From Ligustrum vulgare (taxonomy: Eukaryota > Streptophyta > Magnoliopsida > Lamiales > Oleaceae), in the NCBI GenBank assembly GCA_963555705.1, contig OY743180.1:30970129-31034128 (forward strand): 64,000 nucleotides of DNA, read 5' to 3'. Positions 1 through 11,622 of the stretch are shown here, in pieces. Made by a program: the position numbers and the translations under genes. The notes beneath the pieces were generated by a model. It had not been told where the DNA came from. It ran no database searches and was given only the letters and a program-made list of their open reading frames with translations. Numbering within the stretch: the first letter of the stretch is position 1; every line of letters begins with the position of its first letter.

Positions 1-2248
1 TGTAAATGGACGAATTTTTCTTTTATTGTCATTGTCTCTTACCATCTTTGTGCAATACTTTTCTTATTTGCTTTACATATGACTCATGTAGCGAGCTTTA
101 GGTTAGTGACTCCCAAGCCTCTGACTTTAGGGTACGAGGTTTGAAAGACCCTTAAAGCTTACTTTCTCAAGTCAAAAAGGCTACGGATAGAAGAATAAGG
201 CTATTAGCATTTTTCTATTTTTATGCGAGTGCTGACTTATACTCATTGACAAAAACTTTTTCAACAAAAAATGCAAAAAATTAAGAACTTCAGACCCTCA
301 ACCCATTAATTCATGCATGCACTAACCTTTGCACCCCAAGCTGCCTTTTTGAGCGGTTTGATTATAAATTTAAGGTCGGGATGTAACAACTTATGGTTTG
401 AGATTTTATAATACATCCTATGTTCAAATTGAATTAGTATGCCCCCACAAATATAAAATAAATTCCTACAAAAGTAACTATTTGATAATGCCCATCTGCT
501 CAAGTGATAAAAGTTTAACATCGATAGATAGTAAAGATAAAACACATTTTAATATTGTTCATTATTCTAGCCAATGCATAAAATTGATACAGACTATATC
601 CTAAGCAATAAACAAATAAACAAAAATTTTAAAATTTTCATGTATATATAAATTGAATGAATGTATTGCATTACATTAATTAAATTTCACCCCAAAACTA
701 GAATTATACATTTCCTCAATGTGTTTCAAATAAATAAATCAAAATAATTCGTAATAAAGAGGGTTCGGTACTTCCCATGTTTGGAGAGGTGATGTTCCAT
801 TTTGAAGCTTTGACTTGCGTTTCAACTTGGATGATTCGATCGGTTTCTAGCTTCTCTATGTTTGGCCAAGGTGTATTCATAGTATTCCATGAAAAGAGAG
901 GGATAAATAACATTAGAATGCATATATACTACATAAGGGATGAAATAAATTAACCAACACCCCCAAACTATGACTTAGAAAAATTCTGAAATTTTTGAAA
1001 AAGTTGGTCGACCACTGATGTTCAAGCCTTGACATCATCTAGAAAAATAGAAATTTTCCCAAGTAACTTACGGGAATTTGAACGTATATAACCTTGTCTA
1101 CAATATATCAAAGACTCAGCACATTTGGAATTCATACATGTCATGAAAACATATGGTGAAGTTGTGACCAGAAGTTGGAAATTAGGTGCAGTGGGTGCTG
1201 TGATGCCTGCAGTAACCTTACAAAGGGTGCAATGATGTTCCATTTGAGTTTAGTGCCTTAAATAAGTGTAAAATATGAATGAGTGATGCACATACAATGT
1301 ATAACATGTGGTGAAGGTGTTCATCCAAAAAGATTTGCAAAAACTCAACGAAAATCTCACTGTTGTAATTCATCAAACATTTGGTGTGCATGTAAAGAAA
1401 TCAATACAAAACATAGATTTGAATACAAGGATCAAGTCAAAGTCTTTCACCTATATAACTAAAATTCAATGATCCAAGTTTTTATCCTAATCCCAGCACC
1501 AATCATACACAAGTTCTAATTTTACGTAAACATTAAGAACACCAAAAATTTGATAAAAACCAAAAGTTATATGAAAATTCTTACATTTGATGTGATTAGA
1601 AAGTGTTAACATGGATGAATTTGACCCAATGAGATGTGTAAATGTAAATGTTGGGGAATGATTGGGGACACATTTAAAGGTGATTTGGGGGAGAGAAAAT
1701 GAGTTTAAGTTATAAAATCTTGAAGTACCCGTATACCTAAATAATATGGGCAGAATGCCCAGATTTTGCCTGTGTTTTTCCTACTTCGTTTTTGACCCCT
1801 AAACTCCTTTTCATGCATGCAACCAACTTAAAAACATCATGTTCATGTCCTAAGCTAACATTTCATGTTGATGGTTGTGATGATAAACTATGAAAACAAG
1901 CAAAAAATCAATAAAAAAAAAAAATTACTAATGCCTAAACATGCAAAATGAAAACACAAGTAAAACTTAAGGCTCACAACATGTCCATGCATGCAGCTTG
2001 AGCATACTAGCACTCAACAACTGCAATGTCAAGCAACAAATAACTTAAAGAAAACAAGAAATCTAACAAAATATGCCTAATGCTTTAACATGCAAGGTTA
2101 GGCTATAAACATAACTAAAAACACAAAATATGGTATAAAGTACCGATTTTATGCATCCTAAGCATGCTAATGGGCAAAAATGCAATGTTAAGCATTCATG
2201 TGAATCAAAAGTAATAAATAAATCAAACCAAGCAAAATGGTTTGAGAA
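1..2248 (-). other. O 3' noncoding region with decayed extra-ORF unit
   Basis: This matches the equivalent parts of D, E and N. On the minus strand it holds a weak GC palindrome (1748-1760, gggcagaatgccc), a possible TATA-like site near 1710-1716, a splice-donor-like aaat|gtaaga (GT at 1584-1583), and three polypurine-like modules listed separately. The acceptor seen in D, E and N is not recognisable here. A 65-codon open frame at 913-716 lies where D has its extra ORF, but it resembles the short noncoding exon of E and N, so I do not call it a gene. Confidence 0.6.
318..1018 (-). repeat. Three hairpin plus polypurine-like modules of O
   Basis: On the minus strand, module a (957-1016) is palindrome tggtcgacca followed by agtttgggggtg. 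Module b (683-720) is an acattgagg-type inverted repeat followed by agttttgggg. Module c (about 325-360) is a degenerate hairpin followed by a G-rich tract. The same three modules in the same order occur in N and E, with b and c in D. The true PPT of O is off the left edge. Confidence 0.6.
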
Positions 2249-2266
2249 ATTGGGTTGTCTCCCAAT
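2249..2266 (-). other. Conserved post-coding hairpin, O copy
   Basis: The inverted repeat attgggttgtctcccaat has a 6-bp stem and lies about 50 nt beyond the end of the gag-protease frame. Its outer stem pairs differ from those of N, E and D but pairing is kept. Function unknown. Confidence 0.7.
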
Positions 2267-2365
2267 AAGCGCTTAATTTATAATCTAGATCGAGACTTTA
2301 TGGCAAGAATTATCAAGGAGGTCTGAAATCTGACATTGAGCTCCTACCATAATCTATGGCCCTGT

Positions 2366-3135
2366 TGATGTGATCCAAAGTAGGAGACCTAAGGAGAAGT
2401 CCAGCTATCGACAATGCGATAGTAATCTATGTAGGAAACGGAACAAGTTTCATGTTGGAGCTGAGCCGAGCCAAGAAGACGGACGGATCAAGCCAAGTCA
2501 AAGAAGAGAATTGTAAGGTCCAGAACTAAATTCATGGCCGTAAGGGTCTCAAGTCACGGCCGTAACTCCATCTAGGGTCTAGGTAAAGAATTCCAGGTTT
2601 TTCATACTTACCGTAAATCTTATGGTCACGGCCATAACTATTAAACCGAGAGCAACATATGGCCGTAAGTTAATATTTCACGGCCGTAACCCTCACTTTT
2701 CCAGAATTTCGCGAATTTAGATTTATTTTCCGTTTTGGTTTATTATTTCCATATTTTAAGGCTTATTAGCGGCTAAACCTAGTTTTTGGTCAATTTTTAC
2801 TTTATATTATCAATATTATTCATTGTAAAAGACATTTTGGATGATTATTGAATTAAATTGAGAGAGTTAAAGGTTGAGTCATCCCTGTTACTTGAACTTA
2901 TCAAAGATTGAATCATTGTGGCGTTCACCCACGAACTTATCAAAGAATTAGGCAATCCTTGTGGCGTTCACCAATTTCAGTTCTTTTCTCCGTATCGTCA
3001 ATTCCTGTGTCGTGAGGTTTGGGTTGGAATCCTATCGTCTAATATTTTTTGTTTTTCATTCTATCGATTTTAGATCTTTCCTATAGTTGTTTATTTTGGG
3101 TGTTTTCGTCAGTTTTCCCGATTGTGATTGCATCA
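2366..3135 (+). mobile_element. Solo LTR (S0), flanked by TSD cctgt
   Basis: The unit starts tgatgtgatcc, ends attgcatca, and is flanked by perfect 5-bp repeats cctgt (2361-2365 and 3136-3140). The matching interior and second LTR are absent, so it is a solo LTR. It shares the gcggctaa block and the paired 'cttatcaa...tgtggcgttc' segments with the LTRs of element G, so it is a distant relative. Between about 2535 and 2690 it carries five copies of a near-palindrome of the type acggccgtaa. It sits in the C-terminal part of O's gag-protease frame. Confidence 0.9.
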
Positions 3136-4119
3136 CCTGTACTCAAAATGCTCCCAATAACTTACTGTCTGATCCACATCAATTCTTGAGAAATTTTCAA
3201 GTTGTGAATCATGGGTATTCAATTGTATCATTGTGAAAGTCAGCTCCTCATTTTCAGTCTGAAGCACTACCTGTCTTTTTTCCACAACGATCGGTGCTCA
3301 TGCAGTGGCTAAAAATGGTCGACCAAGTATCAATGGAATATTTCCATCCTCCTACATGTCCAAAATTATGAAGTCAGCAAGAAAGATGAACTTATCAGCC
3401 TTAACTAATACATCTTCAACAACTCCATATGGAGAGCAAGTAGAACAATCAGCTAACTGTAGTCTTATATTACTTTGCTTAGGTTCACCCAGTCTCAGCT
3501 TCCTATACACAGATAGCGATATCAAATTTATACTAGCCCCAAGATCACACAAAACCTTGTTAAAATGTAGACCTACAATGATGCAACGTATAGAAAAGCT
3601 TCCTAGATGTTTCAGCTTAGGAGGTAGCTTCTTTTACAAGATTGCACCACAATATTGGTTTAGAGATACCTCTTTAAGATCCTCAAGCTTCTTCTTACTT
3701 GACATCATCTTTTTCAACAACTTGGCATAACTTGGAATCTGTGTAATGGCCTCAAAGAATGGGATATTAATGTGTAGTTTTTTGAGCATGTGGAGGAATT
3801 TATTGAATTGCTTATCCTCCTTATTCTTCTGCAAACTTTGTAGGAATAAGACATGTGGATTTTGAGGCTTAATTGATGATTTCACCTCATATCCCTTGTC
3901 CTTCATTTCTGATGATCCCTTAGATACTTCAACATATTTCTTATCTCTTTCATCTTGAACTTTAGCTGGTCTTTTCACATGTACCTCAGGTAATTGAAGA
4001 CCACTTCGAATAGTAAGTGCATTAACTTCCTCCTTCTTCCTATGATATTGAAGCCTCTGGGGATAAGGAACTGAAGGTACATAGACCCTATCACAAGGAA
4101 CAAAACTGATCCTTCCAAG

Positions 4120-4503
4120 CAGTGTTCTAAAACGCGCGCACAGTGCGCGCATACGCGCGACGCGCGCCTCTCGCGCGTCGCTTTGGCGAAAAGCGAGAAA
4201 AACGCGTTTTGAAAAATTTTGTTCTAAAAAGCGCGCGCGAAGCGCGCACAGTGCGCGCATAAGCGCGCTTAAGCGCGCACTGTGCGCGCTTAAGCGTGCC
4301 CGATGCGCGCAGCTGGCTTTTTTTTTTTTTTTTTCCTTTTTTTTTTTTTTTTTACTTGTTCAAGTATGTGTAAAATTTAAATTAAATATTTAGGAATTGA
4401 AAAATGCTTTTTAACGCTTTTTAACGCTTACTCCCGCTTAAGCTTCAAAAGCTTGACTCTTGGGCTCCACGCTTCGTCACGCTTCACGCTTTTTAGAACA
4501 CTG
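4120..4503. mobile_element. hAT-type MITE with GCGCGC-rich interior
   Basis: The 13-bp terminal inverted repeats are perfect (cagtgttctaaaa ... ttttagaacactg) and flanked by an 8-bp direct repeat cttccaag (4112-4119 and 4504-4511). Both features are usual for hAT elements. There is no coding capacity. The left half (about 4130-4310) is made of alternating GC tracts with repeated gcgcgcacagtgcgcgc palindromes; then come two poly-T tracts (about 4318-4353) and a right half with repeated gctttttaacg/acgctt motifs. Confidence 0.93.
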
Positions 4504-6138
4504 CTTCCAAGTACATAGTCCATTTCTTCTTCCACAACTACAATTTCCATAACCTGCTCATTTGAGTTAGTCTTTGTGTTACTAGGTAGTTTTCAGGAGT
4601 CCTATTTGCCAAGACCTGTGCTATTTGAACCCATTCGTTCTGCTCAATCCAATTAATTCTCCGAGTGAAAAACCTACCTGTGTCTCCAAATTCTTTATTG
4701 TGGCTTAATAACTTTGTAAGACCATCTTAGTTTTCTACATAAAGTTTTCAATTTTTGTTATGAATTGATGTATCTTAGCCATGTTTTAATTTGTTTGGCC
4801 CATGAACTCATCTATCTTTTCCATTAGCTTCAACACCATCTCTTCTAGGTTATGCTTTTTCTCCTCAGTCTGATATTGAGGCATCAATGGTCTAGCACTG
4901 TGATCTTTCCATGCAAAATTGGGGTGATTTTGCCAATCTGGGTTGTATGCATTTGACTACGGATTGTTTTAGTGATAACCCCCTACACAAAGTCTACCCG
5001 CTCCACAGAACATGCCAAAATAGGGCAATCTGAAGTAGTGTGATTTGCACCACATTCATCACAACTCACTTTTGCAGTTTTCGCTAAGTGGTTCACTAGT
5101 GCTATGCTTTTCAACTTTGTAGCCAAAGAGTCAATTTTTGCAAATATTGCAGTGTAGGCATCTACTTCATATACTCCTACTGATTCTTTTGGACTACCCT
5201 ATCAGATCCCCACATCGTATTGGTGTTGGAAATAATCTCAAACAACTCCAATGCTTGACTAATTGTTTTTGTAGTCAAAGCTCCATTCGATGACGAGTCG
5301 ACCATGCTCTTAAAATGGGGAAGTAGCCCTTCACATAAAAATCTCACTTGGTCACCACTATTGATCTCGTGATTTGGGCGCTTACTGAGCACGCTCTTGA
5401 ATTTTTTCCAAGCATCATCAAAAGATTCAACATCCTATTACTGGAACACTATTATTTGTGTCTGAGCTTGGAAATCTTTACAAGAGGTATGAATTTAATG
5501 CAAAAATTTTGAACCAGGTCATTCCAAGTAGTTATACTTATAGCGGGACGAGAATCCAGCCAATCGACTGCATTGTCCTGTAAAGTATATGAGCCCGATT
5601 GAATCATTTGACACACCCTGGTATTTGAACTGTTCACACATGCCCAAAAATTTTGAGACGTGTGTGTTGGTTTTCATCAAGTCTTCCATGGAATTGTTTC
5701 CCTTTTAGAACATGTTTATGACATTTGTTTTCAACTGAAATTTAGCCAACACAAAAGGTCGATATACAATACTGGATTGACTTTGAACCACCTGGGGTAT
5801 CATAAAGTCACCAACCAGCATGTCATCCTCATCCACAGGCTCGACCCCAGGAAACCTTGGATTGTTATTTTCCATTTCTTTTTGTTTTTGATTTTTTTAT
5901 TTATCTAATTCTTTTGATTCTCTTAACCTACGATGTAAAGTACATTCTATTTCAGGGTCAACTTCAAAAAGATTCCCAGTGTTTCAAAGTTAGCATATAC
6001 AACTATGAGGAAACAAAAGAACTAGTAACTAAACTAAAGCTAAAATTACTAAAAAACCACTGACATAAATTGACTAACTAATAAAGTAGTAAAAAGTCCG
6101 AATAAGTGAACGTAACCTAAAAATAAATTTAAACTATA

Positions 6139-6157
6139 ATCCCTGGTAACAACTCCA
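6139..6157 (-). other. O primer-binding site (tRNA-Asp type, decayed)
   Basis: The minus strand reads tggagttgttaccagggat next to the LTR edge. It aligns with the complement of the plant tRNA-Asp 3' end (tggcgccgttgccgggga) with several changes. Confidence 0.7.
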
Positions 6158-6163
6158 AAAACT

Positions 6164-6476
6164 TGTTACTAGCCGCAAGTATAAGGATTACACAAGTAAT
6201 AAAGTGGAATTTTGAGTCCGGATATCGTACCCACATGGATTGAGTAAATTGCATTTTAAATTAAATTACTTAACCAGAACAAGGAAACTCAATTGATAGA
6301 TTGTTTGAATGAATACAAACTAAGAATTAAACTAAGAAAACAATAAAGATTTGCTTTTTATAAAATAAATGAAAGTAAGCGTGTTGGAAATTGAGAATCC
6401 ACCTTAACTCTATCCTCTACATTTTGACTTATTGTTTAAATACAATTAATGAGGTTTTGAAAATCTGTGTTCCTAA
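6164..6476 (-). repeat. O 5' LTR, fragment 1 (inner end)
   Basis: It begins tgttactagccgcaag beside the primer site and aligns with the first part of E's LTRs, up to a block attcctaatgtt. It is then cut by the solo-LTR-like unit. Confidence 0.85.
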
Positions 6477-7606
6477 TGTTATTTAAGTCCTCCCAAATTT
6501 CGTGAAACCCAGGATGCCACGTTGTCCTTTAAAGCTGACTTTATTGCGAAAAATAAATTTATTTTAAACCATCATATTTATTATTTGAAAACTTCAGTGG
6601 AAACTTAATCAATTGAAATATAGAACAATTCATAAAACTTAGATCTCAATTGTTCAAATGAATGTAACGATAAATAATTTAACAAGTGACATTCATAAAA
6701 CATGACTAAAAATATCATCATTATTAAACTTCCCAACGCTACCCTTTCATTCACCTCCATCTCCGAGATCTGCAAAAGCTGTTAAAAATGGAATGAACAT
6801 TCTGAAAGAAATACTCAGTAGACTAATCACCAATAATTAATTTACAGAATAATTTAACACATACTTATGAAATCGTACAATGACATCATCATCATAATCA
6901 CGGGCTCTTTTAGTAAAATCAAAGGCTCTTTAAAAATCATAGGGTGTGGGTAGTCTCGTCTCATGCATTAAAGCATGTAAGTTTTGCATAACAACATCAT
7001 TTCTCATCTTATCTCATAAGAGATATTCTCGTCTCATCTCATGCATCAAAGCATATAAATCACGTAAATTCACATAAGACATGTAATTATAATTTAAACT
7101 AATTAGTGGGGGTGAGTCTACCTCAAATCACGAGTTTGAAAATAGAGCGAAAATGTCTCGTCAATTCTTTATATCTCCGAACGCTTCGTCTAGCCAAAAG
7201 AAAATTAAATTAATTTAGTACTTTCGAAATTTAAAGATTAAAGTGATTAATTAAAGTTTTGGAAATTTAAAAGTGTGAGGCTTGGTCTAAAACGGTAAGG
7301 TGTAAAGATTTGGAACTAAATTGGAATTTGAATGAAAGTTGGAATTTATAAAGTTCAGAGGCTGAAATAGACTTTTTCGAAAATAGTGGGTTGAAAGTTT
7401 AAATACCGAAAGCTTGGGAACTAAATTAAAACATTTAAATTTAAAGGACTGAAATAATTACTTATCAAAACTTGGGCTTCGATAAAGATTTGAAAATAAG
7501 GAGGACTGAATTAAAACACTTCAAAACAGAAGGGACTTGAGGGATAATTTACTAAAAAACAAACAATTAAAATAACAAATCCCTCATTTCTCTATCAAAA
7601 CTGATC

Positions 7607-7640
<34 letters not shown>

Positions 7641-9020
7641 ATCGAAGGTCCTATGCCCTCTCCGTTCGGAGCTGTCGACGCTCGTTTTCGGTGGTCTGCC
7701 GACAGCACTTCCGTCATCACGTAGTGGAGACGAGGAAAAGGAGGTGGGGGTGGTAGAACCAGATAAGGGCTATGGATTTGTGTGAAACCGAGGTTTGGAG
7801 TTGGGATTTTTCGGCAATACGTACGGTCGAAAGTGATTGAGGGTCAAGGTGAGTCTTAGGTTACTTTCTATTTTAGGTTTTCTTGGCTGTTTGGCATTGA
7901 TTTTTGAAATGGGATAGTGGAGTCGAGGATGGGTGTTTGTGTGGTGGTTGTGGGATTGGTGTGGTGTTGGCCGAATGTGGGGTTAAAATTGTGGGATTTT
8001 TGAAATCTCTGGTTGAGAAACTCCGTTTGGCAGTGTGGTGATGGAGTCCGGATTGTGGCAGTGGGCAGGGGCGATTGTGGGCTACAGTTGGTGTGTTCAT
8101 TGTGAAATTGGAAAAGCTCAGTTCATTGTGCAGATTGTGGAGTTGGACAGTGGAGGGTGGTCATGGTTCGGTGGTACTGTGGCTCGATGGTGGCGGGTGG
8201 TATTGCAGTGATATTGGTTGGGGAGAAGATACTCACCGTGTGCTTGGATGTTTTTGAGATTTTTCTGTGTGGTTATGTGAGTGTAGTGAGGTATATACAG
8301 TGTACTGGTTGTCTTCAAAAGGGTAGGCTAGAGTGAGGAGAAAAATTGAGGGAATTGGGGAAGATTGAAGAGTGATCATGGAATAATATTGGATAATTCA
8401 GAATTTGTTAAGCAATAGATTAGCAAATGCTGTGATGGAAAAGGAAAGTATATCCTGTGAATTGTGTTCTTTATATTTGGCAGCTTAAGAATTGGGAACG
8501 ATTGAAGGGATTTGGGAGAAGAAAATAGCTGATTGAGGGAGTGATTGTGGGGTAGAAAAGATCCATGATTGAGTTTTCAAAATGGCCAATGAGATAACTG
8601 GTTTGCTGGAATTAGGCTGAGATCAAGGATTTAGAGGAAAGTTTGATAAAATCTTGTGGTAATTGAAACGTGAGGGAATGTTTGAACTCGGCATTTTGAA
8701 ATGGGCTTAAAATTTGAATTGGGTTTAAGTGCATTTGAGACTTGGGCTTAAAAGTTTGGGTAAAAATAGTTTGGAACTAAAATAAATTTAAAATTTGGAC
8801 TTAAAATATTTTGAATCCAATTAATTGAAAATTGGACTTTAAAAATAAGTAATGGACTTGGACATCATTTAATAAAATTTAGAATTGGAATAAAATAAAT
8901 TTAATTTAACTTCATTGGCTAGACGATCACGTTTTTAAAATAAATGGGCAAAGTCGTAGTCACACATTTTTAAAAATAATATTTATTTAAATAAGTCACG
9001 GAAAATTCTCGATCGCTACA
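6477..9020 (+). mobile_element. Solo-LTR-like unit SL1, about 2.5 kb
   Basis: It lies inside O's LTR. The right edge ctcgatcgctaca (to 9020) is clear; the left edge is approximate (tgtt...cctccc near 6477), and no clean TSD is visible. It is related along much of its length to SL2: shared tctcgtctc repeats, gagtctacctcaaat, and a block ending in ggtcaaggtgagt/ggttcaaggtaagt. No coding region was found. The short open frames at 7873-8318 are low-complexity GT- or CA-rich sequence. Orientation is inferred from the tgtaacgtcccga-like start of SL2. It may be a gypsy LTR of another lineage. Confidence 0.65.
7607..7639 (+). repeat. GA microsatellite followed by nine G
   Basis: A (GA)n run of about 24 bp runs directly into a G9 tract inside SL1. 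Confidence 0.95.
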
Positions 9021-9075
9021 TCTTTAGAGGATGCATTAAAAATATTTTTTTTCTAAATTGTAACCCAACTATATC
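9021..9075 (-). repeat. O 5' LTR, fragment 2
   Basis: This short piece between SL1 and H ends with acccaactatat, which aligns with E's LTR block acccaactatatttctatg. The rest of that block resumes at 43177, after element H. Confidence 0.75.
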
Positions 9076-10446
9076 TGATGGGTGTCGAATCCAACAAACA
9101 ATAATATCTTGCTCTAAAAAAATGTGATAGTGATGAGTAAGGTCAAATTCACAGGGTTTGGTTAGATTTAATTTACCGAGGAAATTAAAACAGTAAATTA
9201 AAAAGAGGGTTTGAATTTTGAATGTAAAATCAATTTGTAAATAAACAATTGCGAAATTAAAGAGATGAAAATATCAAATTAAATAAATATCCAGCCCAAG
9301 GTATAAGCTTAGACTTGATCATGGATGCAAAAATAATCATTCACTCTTCTCTAAATTAGTTATGATTATTGATACGATCTAACAATCTATCTCTCCTTAA
9401 TATCTCGATAATAATCAAGAGACGCTCGTTAATTATTTTCCTAATCAATAAACAACCCCATATACGATTTTAGGATTTAATTTATCAATAGCATTAATCT
9501 CTAGAGAGACGACCAATAGACTAACAAGTTCACACGTGTGATTCATTTAAGCTAGGTTATATATTTTCATACCATAAATTGAAAATATATCTATAATATA
9601 CTATGTTATTTGTCACTTGTATTAGAATCTCTAAACAATTATGGATTTAGATTCCTAATTGGCTAAGTATAATTTTGACAATTAAAACAACGCGTACTTT
9701 GTATTAATTAATCAAAATAACAAGTTCAATTCAAACAAAAGACATATAAATAGAAAAGTGATAAAAAAACAATGAAATTAATTAGATCTCACAATTCTTG
9801 AAGAATCAAAACTTCGATTATCCTTGTGTTGGAATAATAAACTTAGCTGTCCATAAACATTGTACATCAAAAACTTAAAAGAATAATAAACAAAGATGGA
9901 AGAATAATAATGAAGATGAAGAAGTCAAACGTGGCTGCTCCTCCTTGTTTGGTCTGTTGGAAATTTTTGTCTACTCCAATGTGTAGTGTCACCTTCTACT
10001 TCTCCTCTTTACTTCTCGGCTGTTGGGCTTCAATTCTTTTTGCAGAGTGCCTCCCCAAACTTCCACTAATGATGGTAAGTTGTTGGGCTTTTTCCTAGCC
10101 CTCCGTCTTCTGTTCAAAACCCGGTTGCTCCCTCTTTATCCCCAAATTCTGTTGCTCCTTTAATTGATCCAAAAGCCCACTAAAAGTCCAGCTGCTAGGT
10201 TATTGCTGGGCCTCTCCAAAATTTTCGAATTAATCCAAGTTGCTGCCCTTAGTTGGTCCAATCCAAATTGCCTTCAAAATTGTGTAGTGGCCAGATCTTT
10301 TCCTCTCAAAAGACAACGGCCTACTTTTAAGTTTCAAAATCATTTTTCTCAATTTGTGTTACTTAGTCCAATTTGATCCAACTCCCCCGTCTAGTCAACA
10401 AAATATGAAATAAGATCAATATCCAAATATTATGCATTTAAAATCA
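9076..10446 (-). repeat. H 3' LTR (outer U3 end missing)
   Basis: It matches the three pieces of the right LTR. The match stops at 10446 (aaaatca), where the integrase reading begins at once, so about 50 bp of the LTR's U3 edge, the PPT and everything between integrase and LTR have been lost. Confidence 0.85.
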
Positions 10447-11400
10447 TTTGATCATGGAAGGCCTTTGTCTTTTCTTTGTAGATCCTTGAGTTTCCATAGG
10501 CATCATTGCGAATCTCTTCCAACTCCTACAATTGTAATTTCCTTTGCTCACCCGACTCATCCATTCTCATATTACAATGCTTGACAACCCAATATGCCCT
10601 ATGTTCTAACTCTACTAGAAGATGACATGGTTTTCCAAATACCAGACGGTAAGGAGAGATACCTATAGGAGTTTTGTAGGCTGTTTGATAAGCCCAAAGT
10701 GCATCGTAAAGCCTTAGACTCCAATCCTTCCTGTTCGGGTTAACAATCATTTCAAGAATGGATTTGATTTCTCTGTTGGACAATTCAGCCAGTCCATTTG
10801 TTTGTGGGTGATAAGCAGTAGAGATGCGGTGGGTAACATTGTATTTCTTTAATAAAGTTTCTACTACTCTATTGCAAAAGTGAGTTCCGAGATCACTAAT
10901 GATAGCCTTAGGTGTCCCGAACCTAACAAAAATATGAGATTTGACAAAATCTACAACCACTTTAGCATCATCTGTTTGGGTGGCCTTAGCTTCCACCCAT
11001 TTTTGAAACATAATCCACAGTAGGAATTATGTTAACATTACTATAAGAAGAAGGAAAATGACCCATGAAATAAATACCTCACACATCAAATATTTCAAAA
11101 ACAAGAATAAGGGTAAGTGGCATTTGATCTCTACGTCCTATGGTTCCGGTTTTTTGACATTGTTCACAAGATTTGCAAAACATGTATGAATCATGAAATA
11201 AAGTAGGCCAAAACAATCCACTCTAATACCTTATGGGCTGTTCTCTTAGGAGTAAAATGTCCTCCACAAGCATATGAATGACAAAATTGAAGGAATTGAA
11301 GGAATTTCTTGTTGAGAGACACACCTACGAATAATTTGGTCAAAACAATGTTTCCACAAGTAAGAGTCATCCCATACATAATATTTACCATCATTCTTTA
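10447..11400 (-). pseudogene. H integrase pseudogene
   Basis: The catalytic core is readable at 11011-10526. ISDLGTHF gives the second catalytic aspartate, and the E of [15 protein letters not shown] lies about 35 residues later. Typical gypsy blocks [25 protein letters not shown] (written here only as landmarks DALWAY and SPYRLVFGK) follow. Reading continues past a stop at 10526 to the LTR at 10446. Upstream, a zinc-binding region (CHSYACGGHF, about 11290-11260) is present in another frame. The enzyme would insert cDNA into the genome; it is frameshifted and lacks its C-terminal part. Confidence 0.8.
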
Positions 11401-11622
11401 TCCTATCTTTTTAAGCTCTAGAAAGATCATACGGTAGCGTTCTAGTAACTAGATAATTAACTATATCAGCATACCAGGGGATGCCTCTTTAATGGAAAAT
11501 AAATACTCATCTGGAAAACTATCCTTCAATGGTGATGGCTCTTCACTTCTTGTTAATATACTTAGATGATCAGCAACCAAATTTTCTGTACACTTTTTAT
11601 CACATATCTCCAAGTCAAACTC

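Larger units (their letters stand above)
2313..6060 (-). pseudogene. O gag-protease pseudogene
   Basis: Minus-strand gag pieces include a retrotransposon gag core at 5637-5452 (VDWLDSRPAISITTWNDL) and 5392-5177. A downstream gag segment lies at about 4111-3634, with the conserved KLHINIPFFEAITQIPSYAK block. The retroviral-type protease site CDLGASINL is at about 3550-3525. The frame is broken by nonsense codons at 3634-3636 and about 3349-3351, by the MITE at 4120-4503, by the solo LTR at 2366-3135 and by further N-terminal breaks. After the solo LTR the frame resumes and ends at about 2313 with an RPP-stop, matching the KPP-stop ends of N and E. No RT, RNase H or integrase follows. It would have made capsid/nucleocapsid and protease; it is not functional. 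Confidence 0.85.

Noticed and set aside
4136..4260. Extension of O gag into an arginine- and alanine-rich N-terminus
   Set aside because: These residues are encoded by the MITE, not by gag; the TSD shows that the MITE was inserted later.
8075..8318. Possible small genes in SL1 (60-75 codons)
   Set aside because: GT- or CA-rich LTR sequence, overlapping on both strands, no start context or homology.
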